The position numbers and the translations under genes were made by a program. Positions 40,101 through 55,100 of a DNA stretch of 64,000 nucleotides are shown here, in pieces. This stretch comes from Leucaena leucocephala (Eukaryota > Streptophyta > Magnoliopsida > Fabales > Fabaceae): contig CM073563.1 of assembly GCA_037074615.1 (NCBI GenBank), positions 13,624,501 through 13,688,500 of the forward strand. Reading direction: 5' to 3'. The notes below the pieces were generated by a model. It did not search any database. It was not told the DNA's origin and was given only the letters and a program-made list of their open reading frames with translations. Every line of letters begins with the position of its first letter. Position 1 is the first letter of the stretch.

Positions 40101-43100
40101 TGTAATGTTGCCAGACTCAACTCCCCGACAGGTTATCACCACCGAGAATTCCTCTACCCTTGCAGCCCGTATGAGTGAAGCAAGGAAGGAGCGTCCTACC
40201 TATGACCACTGCCGGAAGTCTGGTCACACGAGGGACACCTGCCTTGGACCTCCATGGGAAGCCCCGCCAGCGACGCCCAGAGGTGAGCGATGAAGTGGTC
40301 TCAATGAACAGTGGAAGTGAAGGCCCAATGAGCAATCCATTGAGTCCAGTTCACGACAGCACCTCAGGCCCAAGCTTTTTTTCGAAGCTCCTCAACACAA
40401 ATGGGCCATGTTCCCATGGGCCCAATTCATAGTTCCCCAACCCAAGATCCATTGACCATTATTTTGGACCGATTAACTGCCCCTTGAAACTCCATCCCAT
40501 AAGCAACCAGTTGCTAGCGTTGTTCAGCGAGGTAATCTCTTTCAAGCCCTTGCTACTATTAAAAGGAAAACTACAATGTCTTATTGGATAGTGGACTCTG
40601 GTGCCTCAGATCACATGACAAATGAGGCATCACTATTCTCTCAATATACTCCCGCAAAATCACACCTTATGATTAAAATTGCTAATGCCTCTGACTCTCT
40701 TATTGCTAGAAGTATAACCATTAATGTCTCACCCACACTAACATTGCACAATGTTCTAAATGTCCCAAATTTAAAATTCAATCTATTATCTGTCAGCCAA
40801 CTCACCCAAGATTAGAGATGCCATGCTAATTTTTTTGCTGCTCATTGTGTTTTTTAGGATTTGCTCACGGGGACGACGATTGGTGTTGCTAAGAAGCTCG
40901 ATGGGCTCTATACCTGGATGACTGTCATCAGTTAGTATCTCACTTATGTAATAAAGTGTCACCCCCTAGGGCTAGTTAACTGGAGTTGTGGCACAAGCGA
41001 TTAGGACATCCGAATTTTTCATATATGAGTAAGATGTTCCCTTCAATCTGCCCTAATAAAACTTTAGATTTTTTTTGTGATTCCTGTGAGTTAGCAAAAC
41101 ATCACCGTACTCATTTTTCAAATATCCCATATCGCCCATCTAAACCCTTCTCCATTATTCAAAGTGACTTATGGGGACCATCCTGGGTCTCAAATCGCAC
41201 CCAGTCGAAATGATTTATGACCCTTATCGATGATCATACCCGTATCAGTTGGGTCTTCCTCTTAAAGGATAAAACTGAGGTGTATCAAACTTTCATTGAT
41301 TTTTATAAAAGGGTCCTTACTCAGTTTGACACGAAAATTCAAACCTTGCACACTGACAATGGCACTAAGTACTTTAACCAGCCCCTATCTAATTTTCTCA
41401 AAGAACACGGCATTATCCATACAAGTTCCTGTCCATATAGCCCCCAACAAAATATCATTGCTGAACGGAAAAATATACATCTCTTGGAAACTGCTAGGGC
41501 ACTTCTGTTTAGCAGTCATGTTCCTCAATTCTATTAGATCGATGCTATCCTACTGGCCACCTTCTTAATCAATCAGATGCCATGTAAACCCTTATCTTTC
41601 CGAACCCCTCTACAGGTTCTTCAGGATTGCTTCCATCTCCCCTACCTCAAAAATACCCTTCCCCTTAAGGTCTTCGGATGCACAGCTTTTGTCCATCTCC
41701 ATCATGCCTCCAAACTTGAACCCAAGGCAGTCAAATGTATTTTCCTAGGATCCGCTGGTACCCAAAAAGGCTACAAATGTTGGCCGTCTTTATATCACTT
41801 ATGATATTACCTTCTATGAAACCATTCCTTTCTATACCTCCTCCTCAATTCAGGAGGAGATTTGGAGTTAACCTCAGCAATCCCACCTTGAACCCCAACC
41901 ACTGTGTCTTTACCAAGAACCTGACATTATATATACCCTTGACTTACAAACACATGAAGAACCTAAGGAATTTAAAGGGCACACTAGTTCAGGGGGAGAC
42001 ACTAACAAGTAGGAACAAGTATATACCCGAAGAAACAAGATAGATAAAACTCCTCAAGTGAATGACGCACACCAAAAGTCTAAACCAGGTGCAAGTCCCA
42101 AACGCCCACAAGTGGGGAACGATGATCTTGACCTTCCGATAGCAGTGAGAAAACAACGCATATCATGTACCATACACCCTATAGAAAGGTTTGTCTCTTA
42201 TCAGACTTTATCATCTGACCATCATGTCTTTGTCTCTCATCTTGATCACATCAGAATACCAGAAAATATAAATCAAGCTCTTATTAGCCTTGAATGGAGA
42301 CAAGCAGTAATGGAAGAAATAGGGGCACTAGAGAGAAATAAAACATGGGAGGAAGTTGAGCTACCAAAAGGCAAAAAAGCAACTGGGTGCAAATGGGTAT
42401 TCACCCCAAAATACTTGGCAAATGGAAGCCTTGACAAGTATAAAGTACGACTGGTGGCTAAGGGCTTCACCCAAGTCTATGGTATGGATTACACTAAGAC
42501 ATTTGCACCAATGGCGAAACTGAACACCATTAGAATCCTATTATCACTCGCTGCTAACCTGGACTGGCCACTACATTAGATAGACATCAAAAATGCATTT
42601 TTAAATAGAGTTGAAAGAGGAAGTGTACATGAAGAGGCCTCCAAGATTCCCTAGAAAAAAGGCAGTCCAGGTGTGCAGATTGAAAAAATCATTATATGGA
42701 TTGAAACAGTCTCCTCGAGGTTTGACAGATTCACCAGAGTATTAAAAACACAAGGCTATCTATAGGGACAAAGTGATCACTCCCTATTTTTTAGACATGT
42801 AAGTGGGAAACTTGCTATATTAGCAGCATATGTGGATGACATCATTCTCACAGGTGACAATCCAACAGAGATTGATAGAATAAAAAAAGCTCTCAATCAG
42901 GAATTTCAAGTCAAAGACCTGAGAAAAATGAAATATTTCTGAGGCATGGAAGTGGTCAGATCTGCAAAGGGAATAGTATCTCACAGAAGAAATACATACT
43001 GGATCTTCTAGAAGAAACTGGGTTGCAGACCTAGTGATACTCCTATTCAAGTTGACAAAATTAAAAAGGATGAAGACCTGGGAAAAGAAGTGGATATGAG

Positions 43101-46100
43101 AAGGTATCAACGTATGGTAGGAAAACTGATTTACCTATCACACACGAGGCCAGATATTGCTATGCTGTTAGCATTATAAGTCAACACTCTCATCCCAAAC
43201 AGAAACATCTAAATGAAGTTTATAGAATCCTTAAATATTTAAAGGGCTCACCCGGTCTAGGTCTCTTGTTCAAGAAATCTAACAAAAGAAATATAGAAAT
43301 CCTCACAGATGCTGATTGGATAGGTGATCAAGGTGCTAAGAGATTAACCTCATGCTATGTTACCTATATGTGGGGAAACATGGTCACATGGCACAGTAAA
43401 AAACAAAGTATGGTTGCTAGGAGCAGTGCTGAAGTCGAGTTTAAAGCTATAGCTCTAGGAATATGTGAGAGCCTATGGGTAAAGCAAGTACTGGAAGAAC
43501 TAGGAATGTTACGAGAAGAACCTATCAGGTTATACTCAGACAATATGGTAGCTATCAATATGTCATACAATCCAGTCCAACATGACAGTACAAAGCATGT
43601 AGAGATAGATAGACACTTCATAAGAGAGAAGATCGATGCTGGAACAATTGAACTACAATACATTCCCTCCAAAGAACAGACAGCTGATGTGCTCACGAAG
43701 GGATTAACTTAAAACAAATTCGAATACCTAATTGGCAAGTTAGACATGATTAATATCTATGCTCTAACTTGAGGGGCAGTGTAGAAGATATTCAGAATTA
43801 AAGAAGGGGATTATAGAAATTAATTAGATATGATTATAGGAGCATATGGGGAGAATAAAATCAGATTGTATCATTAAACTGTATCCCATGATCTATGCTT
43901 CTCTGATTGTATATTCCAGTGTATATATGTATGGACAAAGATAGATGAAAAATACAGAATAGAATTTATCTTATTTCTCTGTTCTGTGTCAAGGAAATTC
44001 GCTGCCCATTCCAACACTATCATCAATGTAAAACTGTTGATGGCCACAGAGCCAATAGCTGAGCTTTGGTAAATGACAGGAAGCTGGTTTAATTGAGTCA
44101 TGCCAGAAATCCCTGACTCAGTCTTGGGCACTGGTTTGGAAAGCGGAGACAAATGTTATCAACAGAGTGTTACAGGGACCAAAGCTCTAATAAGACCATG
44201 TGCAAACCAAATATTCCCCACTGTTCATTTTAGTGTACAATCTAGTATAGCCATACATAATCGTGCCACACCCCAACCGATCAGATAGTCATTTAGTAAA
44301 TTGATCAGGGAAAAAACTAACACTATCTAAATACTAGCTTCAAAAACAAAAAACAAATAAGGAAAAGAAAAGGAAGACAAATAGATAAAAGTTATAACAG
44401 TATAGAAAGTATTGAACTATTTCCTCTATGCAAATTATATCATAAGCAATCAAAATTCGCAGACAGTATACTGGTAAACATTCTTCACTTCAAATCTGCA
44501 GTAAGTACATCATAGATATTGATATCACAAAAATACTGGGTATCTAGTTACGGCATGTGAACTTACTATCAATTCCATAGATATTACGCCAGAAGTCAAT
44601 GCTTTCACTGTATCGGTCAGCATGAGTTACAGGAGCCACGTACAGCTGCAAAGAAGCACACAGAATTCAGAATTATTTAGAAAAGTATATACTACATCCA
44701 GTAATTATTGTTTAGGTTCCAAGCACATTCAAGTGAATGTGGTTTTGTGGGAATATCCTAATATCTAAATCATTAATATTAGGATATTATTGTTAGAGAT
44801 ATTATTGTTATTATTAGAAACATATCAGATTTGATTTAGGTGTAGTTATTAGAGATTTGATTTTATCTTGATTTGATTTTATCTTGGTGTATCTCATTTG
44901 ACTGCCAAGAACTGTGTATATATATGAGGCATAAGCCAAAGCAATGATCATCGGACAATTCATATTCTAAAATACCACATGGTACCAGAGCCTTCAGTCC
45001 GATAAACTTCTTGTCCAACGTCCTCTGTTCTGTTGCCTCTGTGAGCAACAGAGTTCTGTGTTGTTTTTCAACCAACAGTACCGAGTCGCTACAGTGACCG
45101 CGATGCGCAGTACCGAGTTGCTACAGTGACCGTGTTGTAACAGTGCAGAGTTGCTACAGTGTCCGAGTGCTACAGTACCGAGTTGCTGCAGTAGTTGAGA
45201 TTCTGCCATGTCATCAACAAGTTCTGACCAGCAGAAGTACCACGGGTTGAGTACAGGCTTTGATGGGGCATCCAGTGTTCCTATTTCCATCGTATCTGAC
45301 AAGCTCACCTTGACAAATTATCAAGACTGGCTCAGGCAATAAAACATGCAGTTGGTGGGCGCGGGAAACTTGCTTATCTGACTGGTGATGTCAAAAAACC
45401 AACGAATGAAGCTTCCACGGAGATGCAACAATAGACCATCGACAACCATTTGGTTTCTTCCTGGCTTATCAAATCCATGTCTCCAAACATCAAACGAAGC
45501 TTCATGTATCTACCCACAGCACGAGACATTTGGGTAGCTGTTCGTGACTCTTACTCAGTCACCAAAGACCATTCTCGCCTATTCAACCTCCAACGTAGTA
45601 CATGGCGATGCATTCAGGGGACTCGTGGAGTGCACGAATACTGGCTTGACCTCGTGGCATTCTGGCAGGAGCTGGATCTTCTTGACGAAGATGAATGGGA
45701 TACCCCTACAGACGTCATTCGAAATCAGAAAAGGATTGAAAAGGGGCGAATACTTATTTTTCTTGCTGGTCTAAATGCTGAATTTGATGCTGTAAGGGCC
45801 AGAATTCTCAGCAATTCCATACTACCGTCACTTCTGGAAACTTATGCTGAGGTGCGCAGAGAAGAATCTAGGAGGGAGACTATGCCTGTTGAATCCAAAC
45901 AACTTCTTCATGAGTCTACGGCCTTTGTTAGCAAACATAACAATCCTGATGCTTCTGGTAAGACTCGACCCACCTGCGAACACTGCAAGAAGGTGGAACA
46001 TACTCGTGAAAAGTGTTGGGATATCTATGGCAAGCCAGTTGATTGGAAGCCTTGTAAAAATAAACCACGAGCTCACCAAGCCTCAAATGAATCAGCATGT

Positions 46101-49100
46101 GCACCATCCCCATCTGAGCCATCCACATCCTTCAGTCAGAAGCAACTAAATCAGATTACACGTATGTTCAGAAGCCTTCAAGCTGAACAACACCCTCACG
46201 GATCTGCATCCATGACTCATAAAGGTATAATTCCCATTGCTTTACATACCTCTCTTCCTCCATCACAGTGGATTGTGGATACAGGGGCCTCTGATCACAT
46301 GACATCAAATGAAAAGATGTTTGTCACCTACCATCCCTTAGCAGGGAATAAGAAAATCACTACTACTACCGGCACTCCTTCACCCATAGCAGGCATCGGT
46401 TCTATAACTATTTCAAATTCTTTACATCTTGAATCAGTACTTTATGTTCCTCATTTGGCTTGTAACCTGCTTTCTATTAGCAAATTGACGAAACAAGCAA
46501 ACTGCTCAGCTCATTTTTATTCTACTCATTGTGATTTTCAGGATCTCACATCGGGGAAGATGATTGGTTCTGCTAAGGAGTATGATGGTCTCTACTGTCT
46601 CGACATATCTACCGTGAGTGCATTATGGTCCAAGATCACCACCTCTACACCCAACCTCACCTCTGATGAGGAGTTTTTTCTGTTATGGCATAAAAGACTA
46701 GGTCATCCTAGTGTTCATTATTTACAAAAGTTGTTTCCCCAGTTATCTATCAATAAAAGTTCTTTTGTTTGCGATACTTGTGCTTTTGCTAAACATCACC
46801 GTGTTTCCTTTCCTCCTGTTCCATACAAACCATCTTCTCCATTATTCATAGTGATGTATGGGGACCCTCTAAGATTCCTAATCGCACTCGGACCAAATAT
46901 TTTGTCATATTTATTGATGATCATACTCGTATGTGTTGGGTCTATCTTTTAAAAGATAAATCTGAGGTCCCTAATGTCTTCATTGAATTCTATGGTTTTG
47001 TCCAAAACCAATTCCATACCTCTGTCAAAGTCCTTTATACCGATAATGGCACTGAATACTTCAATAACTCCCTTCACGCTTTCCTGTCTGCTAAAGGAAT
47101 TGTTCATCACAGCAGTTGTCCCTATAGTCCTCAGCAAAATGGGATTGCGGAACGAAAAAATAAACATATTCTTGAGGTTGCTCGGGCTCTCTTATTTCAG
47201 TGTCATGTTCCTTTATTTTATTGGAGGGATGCTATCCAGACCGCTATTCAGCTCATTAATCGTCTTTCTAGTCGTATTCTTTCCTTCACCTCTCCCATTG
47301 CAGAATTACAAAAAACTCACGATGTCTCTCACTTACAATCTTCTCTTCCGCTACGTGTCTTTGGATGCACTGTTCTTGTTTATATTCATCATCCTCCCTC
47401 AAAGTTCCATCCCCATGCCACTAAATGTGTCTTCTTGGGCTACTCCTCCCAAAAAGGTTACAAATGTTTTTGATCCTGCGTCCAAACACCTGTTTGTTAC
47501 CCGTGATGTCACCTTTGTTAAGCACCAGTCATATTATCCCGAGTCTTCGATTACGGGGGAGAGTTGGAATGAATCTGAACTTGTGGAACCCATTGTACCC
47601 ATTTCCCTCACACCACATGGACCCATTTCCTTCACACCACATCGACCTTTACAGCCTCCAGAAGGATCTGAACAACAAAGATGGAGAAAAATGTACTCAC
47701 GCCAACATCATAGAGGCCACAACCATCATATCTCTGAGGTAGAACCAGTTCCTGAACCGTTGGTAGATCCTGAACATGATGAGGCTAATCTGGAGCTTCC
47801 TATTGCATTGAGAAAACTACCACGGACATGTACGAAGCATCCTATCGAAAAGTTTATTTCTTATGCTGCTCTTACTCCAAGTTACCATGCTTTTGTAACT
47901 AACCTTGACAGCATCAAGATTCCTAACAATGTACATGAGGCCTTGGCTGTCCCAAAGTAGAAACAGGCAGTGATGGAAGAAATGCAAGCCTTGGAGAAAA
48001 ATGGGACTTGGGAGATAGTGCAGATGCCTTCAGGAATAAAACCCGTAAGTTGCAAGTGGGTGTTCACTCCCAAATACAATGCTGATAGTACGTTAAACAA
48101 GTTGAAGGCAAGACTAGTTGCTCGGAGGTTTACGCAAACGCATGGTATTGACTACAACGAAACCTTTGCACCTGTTGCGAAGCTCAATACCATAAGGGTT
48201 CTCTTCTCCGTAGCAGCAAATCTAGATTGGCCCCTAGAACAACTTGATATTAAGAATGCCTTCCTCAATAGAGATTTAAAAGAGGAAGCGTACATGATAC
48301 TTCCACCAGGTTTTGAAGCAGGAAGACAGAACCAGGTATGTAGGCTGAGAAAATCCATCTATGGGCTGAAACAATCACCACGTGCCTGGTTTGACAGATT
48401 TTCCAGTGTTCTCAAGGTTGAAGGGTATCAGCAAAGTTTATCTGATCACACGATGTTTGTATCCCGTCGTAATGACCTCATTACTATTATCATTGTCTAT
48501 GTGGATGATATGATTGTCACAGGAAATAATACTAAGGAGATTGATCGAATCAAGGTAGCCCTAAACCATGAATTTGAGGTCAAAGACCTTGGTAAGTTGA
48601 AATACTTTCTCGGTATAGAAATAGCAAGATCTAAGGGTGGTATTTATGTTTCTCAAAGAAAGTATATCCTTGATCTACTAAAGGAAACAGGAATGCTTAG
48701 GTGTAAACCTAGTAAAGTCCCTATCAGCACAGTGAAACAAAAGAAAAAGGAAATTGTGGTGGAAACTGACAAAGATGAGAACAAGTAGAAGAAACGAGAA
48801 AGGGATGAAATGAGAACAGACAAAGGAAGATATCAAAGGTTAGTTGGGAAACTCATTTATCTCTCACACACGCGTCCTGATATCGCCTTTGCAGTGAGCG
48901 TTGCCAGTCAACATATGCATGATCCACGGAAGAAACATATGGACTCGGCTTACAAGATACTACAATACTTAAAAGGTACTCCTGGCCATGGGCTATTCTT
49001 TAGAAAGAGCACAAATAGATCGGTAGAAATCTACACCGATGCTGATTGGGCAGGATCACAAGAAGACAGTTGATCAATCTCTGGCTATTGCACATTTGTA

Positions 49101-52100
49101 TGGGGAAATCTTGTCACTTGGCAGAGTCAGAAACAGAAAGTAGTGGCTAAAAGTAGTGCAGAATCAGAATTATGAACTCTTGCTCAAGGAATCATGGAGG
49201 GTCTATGGTTAGCAAGAGTTGCAAAAGAGGCTCATTTGAAGATAGATGCTCCATTAAAGTTATTTTGTGACAAGGCTGCTATAAACATGGCCTTGAACCC
49301 TATCCAGCATAGCAGAACTAAACATATGGAAATCGACAGACACTTCATTCGTGAGAAAGTAGAGGATGGGATTATGTGCCTCACCTACATACCTACAAGG
49401 CTACAAACTGCAGATATTCTCACCAAGGGACTACCAGAAAAAATATTTGAACGGCTCCTAAGCAAGTTGGACATGGTCAATATCTATGATCCAACTTGAG
49501 GGGGAGTGTGGGAATATCCTAATATCTAAATCATTAATATTAGGATATTATTGTTAGAGATATTATTGTTATTATTAGAAACATATCAGATTTGATTTAG
49601 GTGTAGTTATTAGAGATTTGATTTTATCTTGATTTGATTTTATCTTGGTGTATCTTATTTGATTCCCAAGAACTGTGTATATATATGAGGCATAAGCCAA
49701 AGCAATGATCATCGGACAATTCATATTCTAAAATATCACAGGTTTAAAGTGTAAGAAATGTTTGTTGAGTGGTCAAATGCACCAAAATAGCAGGTGAAAC
49801 TAGTTGGAGGGCACACTTGCACACTTGTGTTATAAGTGCAGATTATATTTAATTAAATGCTTTAATAGTCATCACAAATAAATATTATCAACTATTAGGA
49901 TCAATTTTAGGATAATTTTTCAATTCGATTTCATCAGATTTGACTGTGCTTTCTCCTGTCCATCTAAACAAAGGCGTTATAACATTATCTCTCTCGTTTT
50001 CTCTTTTCTCCATTTTTCCCTTCCTTTTTCTTTCCAGTCTAATGTTCTCCCCATCCAAATGGACCATTACTGTGCTTTATTTTCTTTCATTTCCTGTTCT
50101 TTAGCTTTAGGCATTTATTTCAACCAAAGAAAAATCTAATTGCTTTTCTTCAATTTTGAGAGAGCTGGAGCATCCCTAACAAGGGTCAACGTACACCACC
50201 CCTCTTTCTCTCATTTGTATGCATAATTTACGCATATCAATAAGGTTTTTCCATGAAACTCTTCATATTATGTTTATATTTGTAATATGGAAATGGGGTA
50301 GGTCAGATCGGTTGATCCCTAGCTGTTAGTTAGTTAATTAGGACACATTAGACACACTAGCCATTAGGGATACCTACCATTGCCTATAATACATGCATAC
50401 AGATCTTTAAATATATGTATGTGCCTATGTTGAATAATAATAATAATACAGAGAATCATTCAGTCTCTTGTCTTTGTCCCTCTCTTCTATCTTTCTCTAA
50501 TTCTCCTCCCAAGGCCCTTTGTTTCCCCTATCTTATCTCATCTTCCTCTCTCTTTAACTTTAAAGATTTCGAAGGTATAACATAATATCAAAGCCCACCC
50601 TATCAATTTTTATCCACGCCTAAATACCAATGTTTTGAAACCAGGACTGGACAGCTAGACCAGCCAGACTGTCAGCCAAAACTCTAAACGGCTCGATTTC
50701 TAGTTGAAAACCATTTTAGTGGTTGGGCCAAGTTAAGCCAGTGAGAACCGGCTTTTGAGCCGGAAACCGGAGTAGGTTTTGAATAACAGGATGGCTGGCA
50801 AGATGAGAGTCTAGTTACTCTGATCTGAAGAGGAAGAAGGAAGGGGAGGAGGAAGAACCAACCAAAAAGAAATCCTGGGCATACCTTCATGATCTTTCCT
50901 TTAGTAATAATAGGAATAATGAAAAAGAAACCAGTGTCTACCTTCATATACCACTTGCTGGCCATACCCTCGAATACATCGGAGTTAGGAGAAGAAAGAA
51001 GGTGAATATTTGAAGGGAAGCAACGAAGCAATTACTCTTTTTTTAATCTCTTTCTCTTGCCTTCATTACTGCCCCATCCCCATCTGACCATTCTTTCTTC
51101 CCAGTGCAGTACTATTACTTACAACCCACTACACACATTCACTGAAGCAATTGAATTTGAAACTTTTAACCTTTTTTTTAATAAGAAATATTCCTCTAAT
51201 CCTTAATATAAGATCTAATTAGAGAGTTGATCTTAGTCCTAAATATAAGACATATTTCCTATATTTATTATTGATACTCCAATAATAATTAAGATAGGGA
51301 GTTAAGGAAGATGATTAGAGTGCTTTTAGAAAAAAAAAACATGTTATATTAACAAATTTCCTTAATCTAATCAAATTAGTTAAATAAAACCTATATTAAG
51401 GACCGTTGGAGTATCAAATATTGCACCATTTTCAAATATGAATGACACTATGACATTGACATGGGGCAACATCTTTTGCATTTTCTTTTTTTACCAATAT
51501 TTTTTCGTTTCTCTTTTATTTTTTATGTTTTTAGTTTTATACATTTTTAAAATGTATTCATATATTGTTTATTTCATTATAGTTTTATCTAAAATAATTA
51601 ATATAAAATTAAACATATGCCTTGGGAAGATATATTATTACCATGTCAACATACGCCTTATTTCATTTTTATATTATTACCACTTATCACAAATTAATTT
51701 TTTATATATTATTATATATGCATATAATTATTATGTCATCGGTTCGACCAAATGGCCCAACTGTTCCGACCGTTTAAACTATGACCCGCTCACATTTCTA
51801 GCACAACGTCTGGTCCGGCTTTTAAAACATTGCTAAATACAATCATCAAAACTCTTCTAGCCAAAATTCTAAAATTCCTCTAGCTAATCCCAAGGCACTG
51901 ACCCATGTATCAAGGACAAAATGAGTCAGCCCCCATTTATATCTGTAGAGATATTGTAGCGATATTATAGGATATGTAATATCCTGTAATTAGTACGTAA
52001 TATTCTGTATTTAGTATAGAGGATACGATATGATATTATAGCATTAATGACTAGGGTTGCCTATTGTATATAAATACCCCTCAGTATATCAATAATATTC

Positions 52101-55100
52101 AAGTATTCTACATATCCTTTCTCTCTGAATCAACATGGTATCAGAGCTTTAAAGTTTAGGTGCACGTTTGGCTGTTTTTGGCGTCAGTTTCCGGCTGTTC
52201 TTGAGTCTCTGTTTCCGACAGCACTGTTCACCACCGTTAGGTCACACTTTCCGACGTCAGGAAACGACACGCGCCAGCCAGGGACGGTCGCACAGTCCCG
52301 ATCGGCGTTTCCCCAAAATTTCGTGGCCGTCTGAGCAGCACGTGACAGTCACGCGCCACCGTCAACTTCGCCGGAACTTTCACGCGCCGGCGCATGAGGC
52401 CATCTCCGGCGACCTTTTCCGACGGTGATTCACTCCGTTGGGCTCGACTCATCCTCCTTAGCATACCCCTGAAGTTTCGTGCCCTGGTTTTGACTGTCAC
52501 ATACTGGGTCTTCTGTCTCTGATCCGTATTTTCCGACGGCAGATTTTCTGTTTCTGATTCCAGATCAATTTGTTTGTTTTATTTGACCCCTGGAGTGGTC
52601 TTTCTCTACTGGCTTGAACAATTGTTCTTACGAGGCTCCCAGTGAAGCAACGGTAATCCAGTTCTTTTGACTAATCGTTGTTTGGTTGATTTTATTAACA
52701 CTAATCTGTTTTAGATGGCTGCAACTAAGTCTACAACAGTTTCTGAGATGGTTCCAGTAGTCACTAAGATTACGGAGTACAAATTAACCTGGAGAAATTC
52801 CCTAGATTGGAGTAAAACTATTCGTATTTATTTCCGAAGTATTGAGAAAGAAGATCACTTGACCGATGATCCTCCGGATGAGAAAGATCCCTCTCGCAAG
52901 TCATGGTTAAGGGATGATGCACGGCTTCTCTTACAAATTCGTAATTCTATTGACAGTGAGATCATGCCTTCTATTACTCACTGTGAATTTGTTAAAGAAC
53001 TGATGGACTACTTGGCATTCTTATACTCCGGCAAGAATAATATTTCTCGAATATATGAGGTTTGCAGGTCTTTCCATCGCGCAGAGATGCCGGATGATCG
53101 TCCTCTTACAGCCTTCTTTATGGATTTCAAAGGAATGTATGAAGAACTCAATGCCCTCATGCCTATTTCTGATGAGAGAAAGGTCAATGTGTCTCACCGA
53201 GAGCAGATGGCTACTATGAGTTTTCTTACTGCACTTCCGTCTCGATATGCGGCTGCTCGTTCTCAGATTTTATCTGGGGCTCATCTCCCTTCTCTTGAAG
53301 AAGCCTTCTCTCGTGTATTGAGAACTGAACAAATCTCTTCACCAGCTTCTACTGTGCCTACTAGCGCCTTGCTCAGTCGTGGTCAGAATAATACTCGTGG
53401 GTCACTTAATCCTCGTGGTTCTACACCAGGGGGTTCTAATCAAGAGTCAAAAGATGTGATTTGTTACTACTGTAAGGAACCTGGTCATACGAAACGTACG
53501 TGTCGTAAACTCCAGAACAAACAGAATCGACAGAACTCTGCACATGTGGCCACGACTGCTAATGACACGGTTATCATTTTTGCTACTGAATATGCTCAAT
53601 TAAAGTCTAGCAATCCTCCTGCTAGTGCTGCTATTGCCACAGGTAATGAGGCTACTGCCCTTGTCTCTTCTTCCTCCAAATGGATCATAGACTCTGGTGC
53701 TACTGACCACATGACAGGTAACCGCTATCTCTTCTCTACTTACAAATCTTATGCCAATCCTGTAAGGAATTGGAAGACACGCAGCGGAAATTAATTTAAA
53801 AACTTTTCCATTCCTTGCCAGGATCTACCGTATGTGTTTAAGTCAAGTGGGAAGAAGTATTACCCTTAGTGTGCCTCAGCGACTTCCACAGCTTTCGGTC
53901 ATGACGTTCACAGCTTCTCTCTGCGGCTCGTGCTCCCTTTCTGATCACAAGAAGTCGACGACTCAGGTCGGCTTCCTCTACTGGTATCCACACGAACAGC
54001 GTTCCAACCACGAACGACGTGCTAACGTCTCTTGTCCCTCCAGGGCTTTCTCAAGAGTTCGTCCTCTCCGTCTCTATTTCGGCAGTTTCTTATCTGCAAA
54101 CCTTTTGCAGAGTCCCCTTCGACCTTTCTATGTTCTATATTTTTCTCTGTGCCAAAACGCAGCTCCTAAAATCAGATATATAGGATGCTATGCGTTTTTC
54201 TCTGTCAACCGAATTGGATTTTGGAGTTAATCTTATATTAATTCCAAAATTAATACAATATCATATATTGTATAATTTTATAAGAAACTAATTAAATAAA
54301 TAATATCAAATCCTTCCCACAGATTTAATTACCCATTTATTTAATTTTAAATAAAGATGAGACTGAACTATTTTTGATTTATTCTCATAAATCAAATTTG
54401 AGATATCCTATCAATTTGAATTTCGAATTTCAAACGTGATAGAGATTTAATTTATCCTTATAAATTAAATCTTATAAATATCTCTTATATGAGATATCCT
54501 ATCAATTTGAATTTCGAATTTCAAACATGATAGAGATTTAATTTATCCTTATAAATTAAATCTTACAAATATCTTTTATATGAGATATCCTATCAATTTG
54601 AATTTCGAATTTCAAACATGATAGAGATTTAATTTATCCTTATAAATTAAATCTTATAAATATCTCTTATATGAGATATCCTATCAATTTGAATTTCGAA
54701 TTTCAAACATGATAGAGATTTAATTTATCCTTATAAATTAAATCTCATATATACATATAATGTATATATACGAATTTATATATATACGAATATAAATATA
54801 AATAAATATATATACATATATCCTGAATCATTCATTGAATCTGGACATGTCTTAGATTCAATGAATATGGACATCATAGCTCGTGTTGGGCTATTTTGTG
54901 AGCAACCCTGTAGGCCCATATGAAGTTGGCAGTGGGCCATTTGCTATACTAGCCCACAAGTCGCAAGCGGTCTCTAGCAAGACATAACGACTACCCAAAT
55001 CATATGAGGATCGATAAACGATGTAACCTTTTATACAACCATATCATGTCCCTTCTGTCACGCGATATTTTGGTCATGGATGAGGCATGGATAATGTCAT

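Larger units (their letters stand above)
39158..44016 (+). mobile_element. complete but decayed Ty1/copia, 4,859 bp
   Basis: 237-bp LTRs at 39,158-39,394 and 43,780-44,016, 5-bp target-site duplication CTATC (39153-39157, 44017-44021). A primer-binding site with one change (tagtatcagagcc) is at 39,395-39,407, and the polypurine tract gaggggcag precedes the 3' LTR. I count 11 differences between the LTRs, so it is the oldest complete copia here. Antisense to PRMT6, in intron D-E. Confidence 0.93.
44746..49740 (+). mobile_element. complete Ty1/copia, 4,995 bp, next to PRMT6 exon D
   Basis: 234-bp LTRs at 44,746-44,979 and 49,507-49,740, 5-bp target-site duplication GGTTT (44741-44745, 49741-49745), primer-binding site tggtaccagagcc at 44,980-44,992, polypurine tract gagggggag before the 3' LTR. 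I count 4 LTR differences. Antisense to PRMT6, in intron C-D; its left edge is about 100 bp from exon D. Confidence 0.95.

Noticed and set aside
51438..51836. 132-codon hydrophobic plus-strand open frame
   Set aside because: AT-driven composition inside the hAT element; not a transposase, no motif.
52168..52500. Opposed open frames of 86-87 codons in the leader of the 7.2-kb copia
   Set aside because: GC-richer leader sequence gives open frames on both strands; neither resembles a protein, and gag starts at 52,715.
54406..54769. CRISPR-like regular repeats
   Set aside because: The 91-bp units are adjacent with no unique spacers, occur in a plant LTR and repeat at homologous positions in other LTRs.
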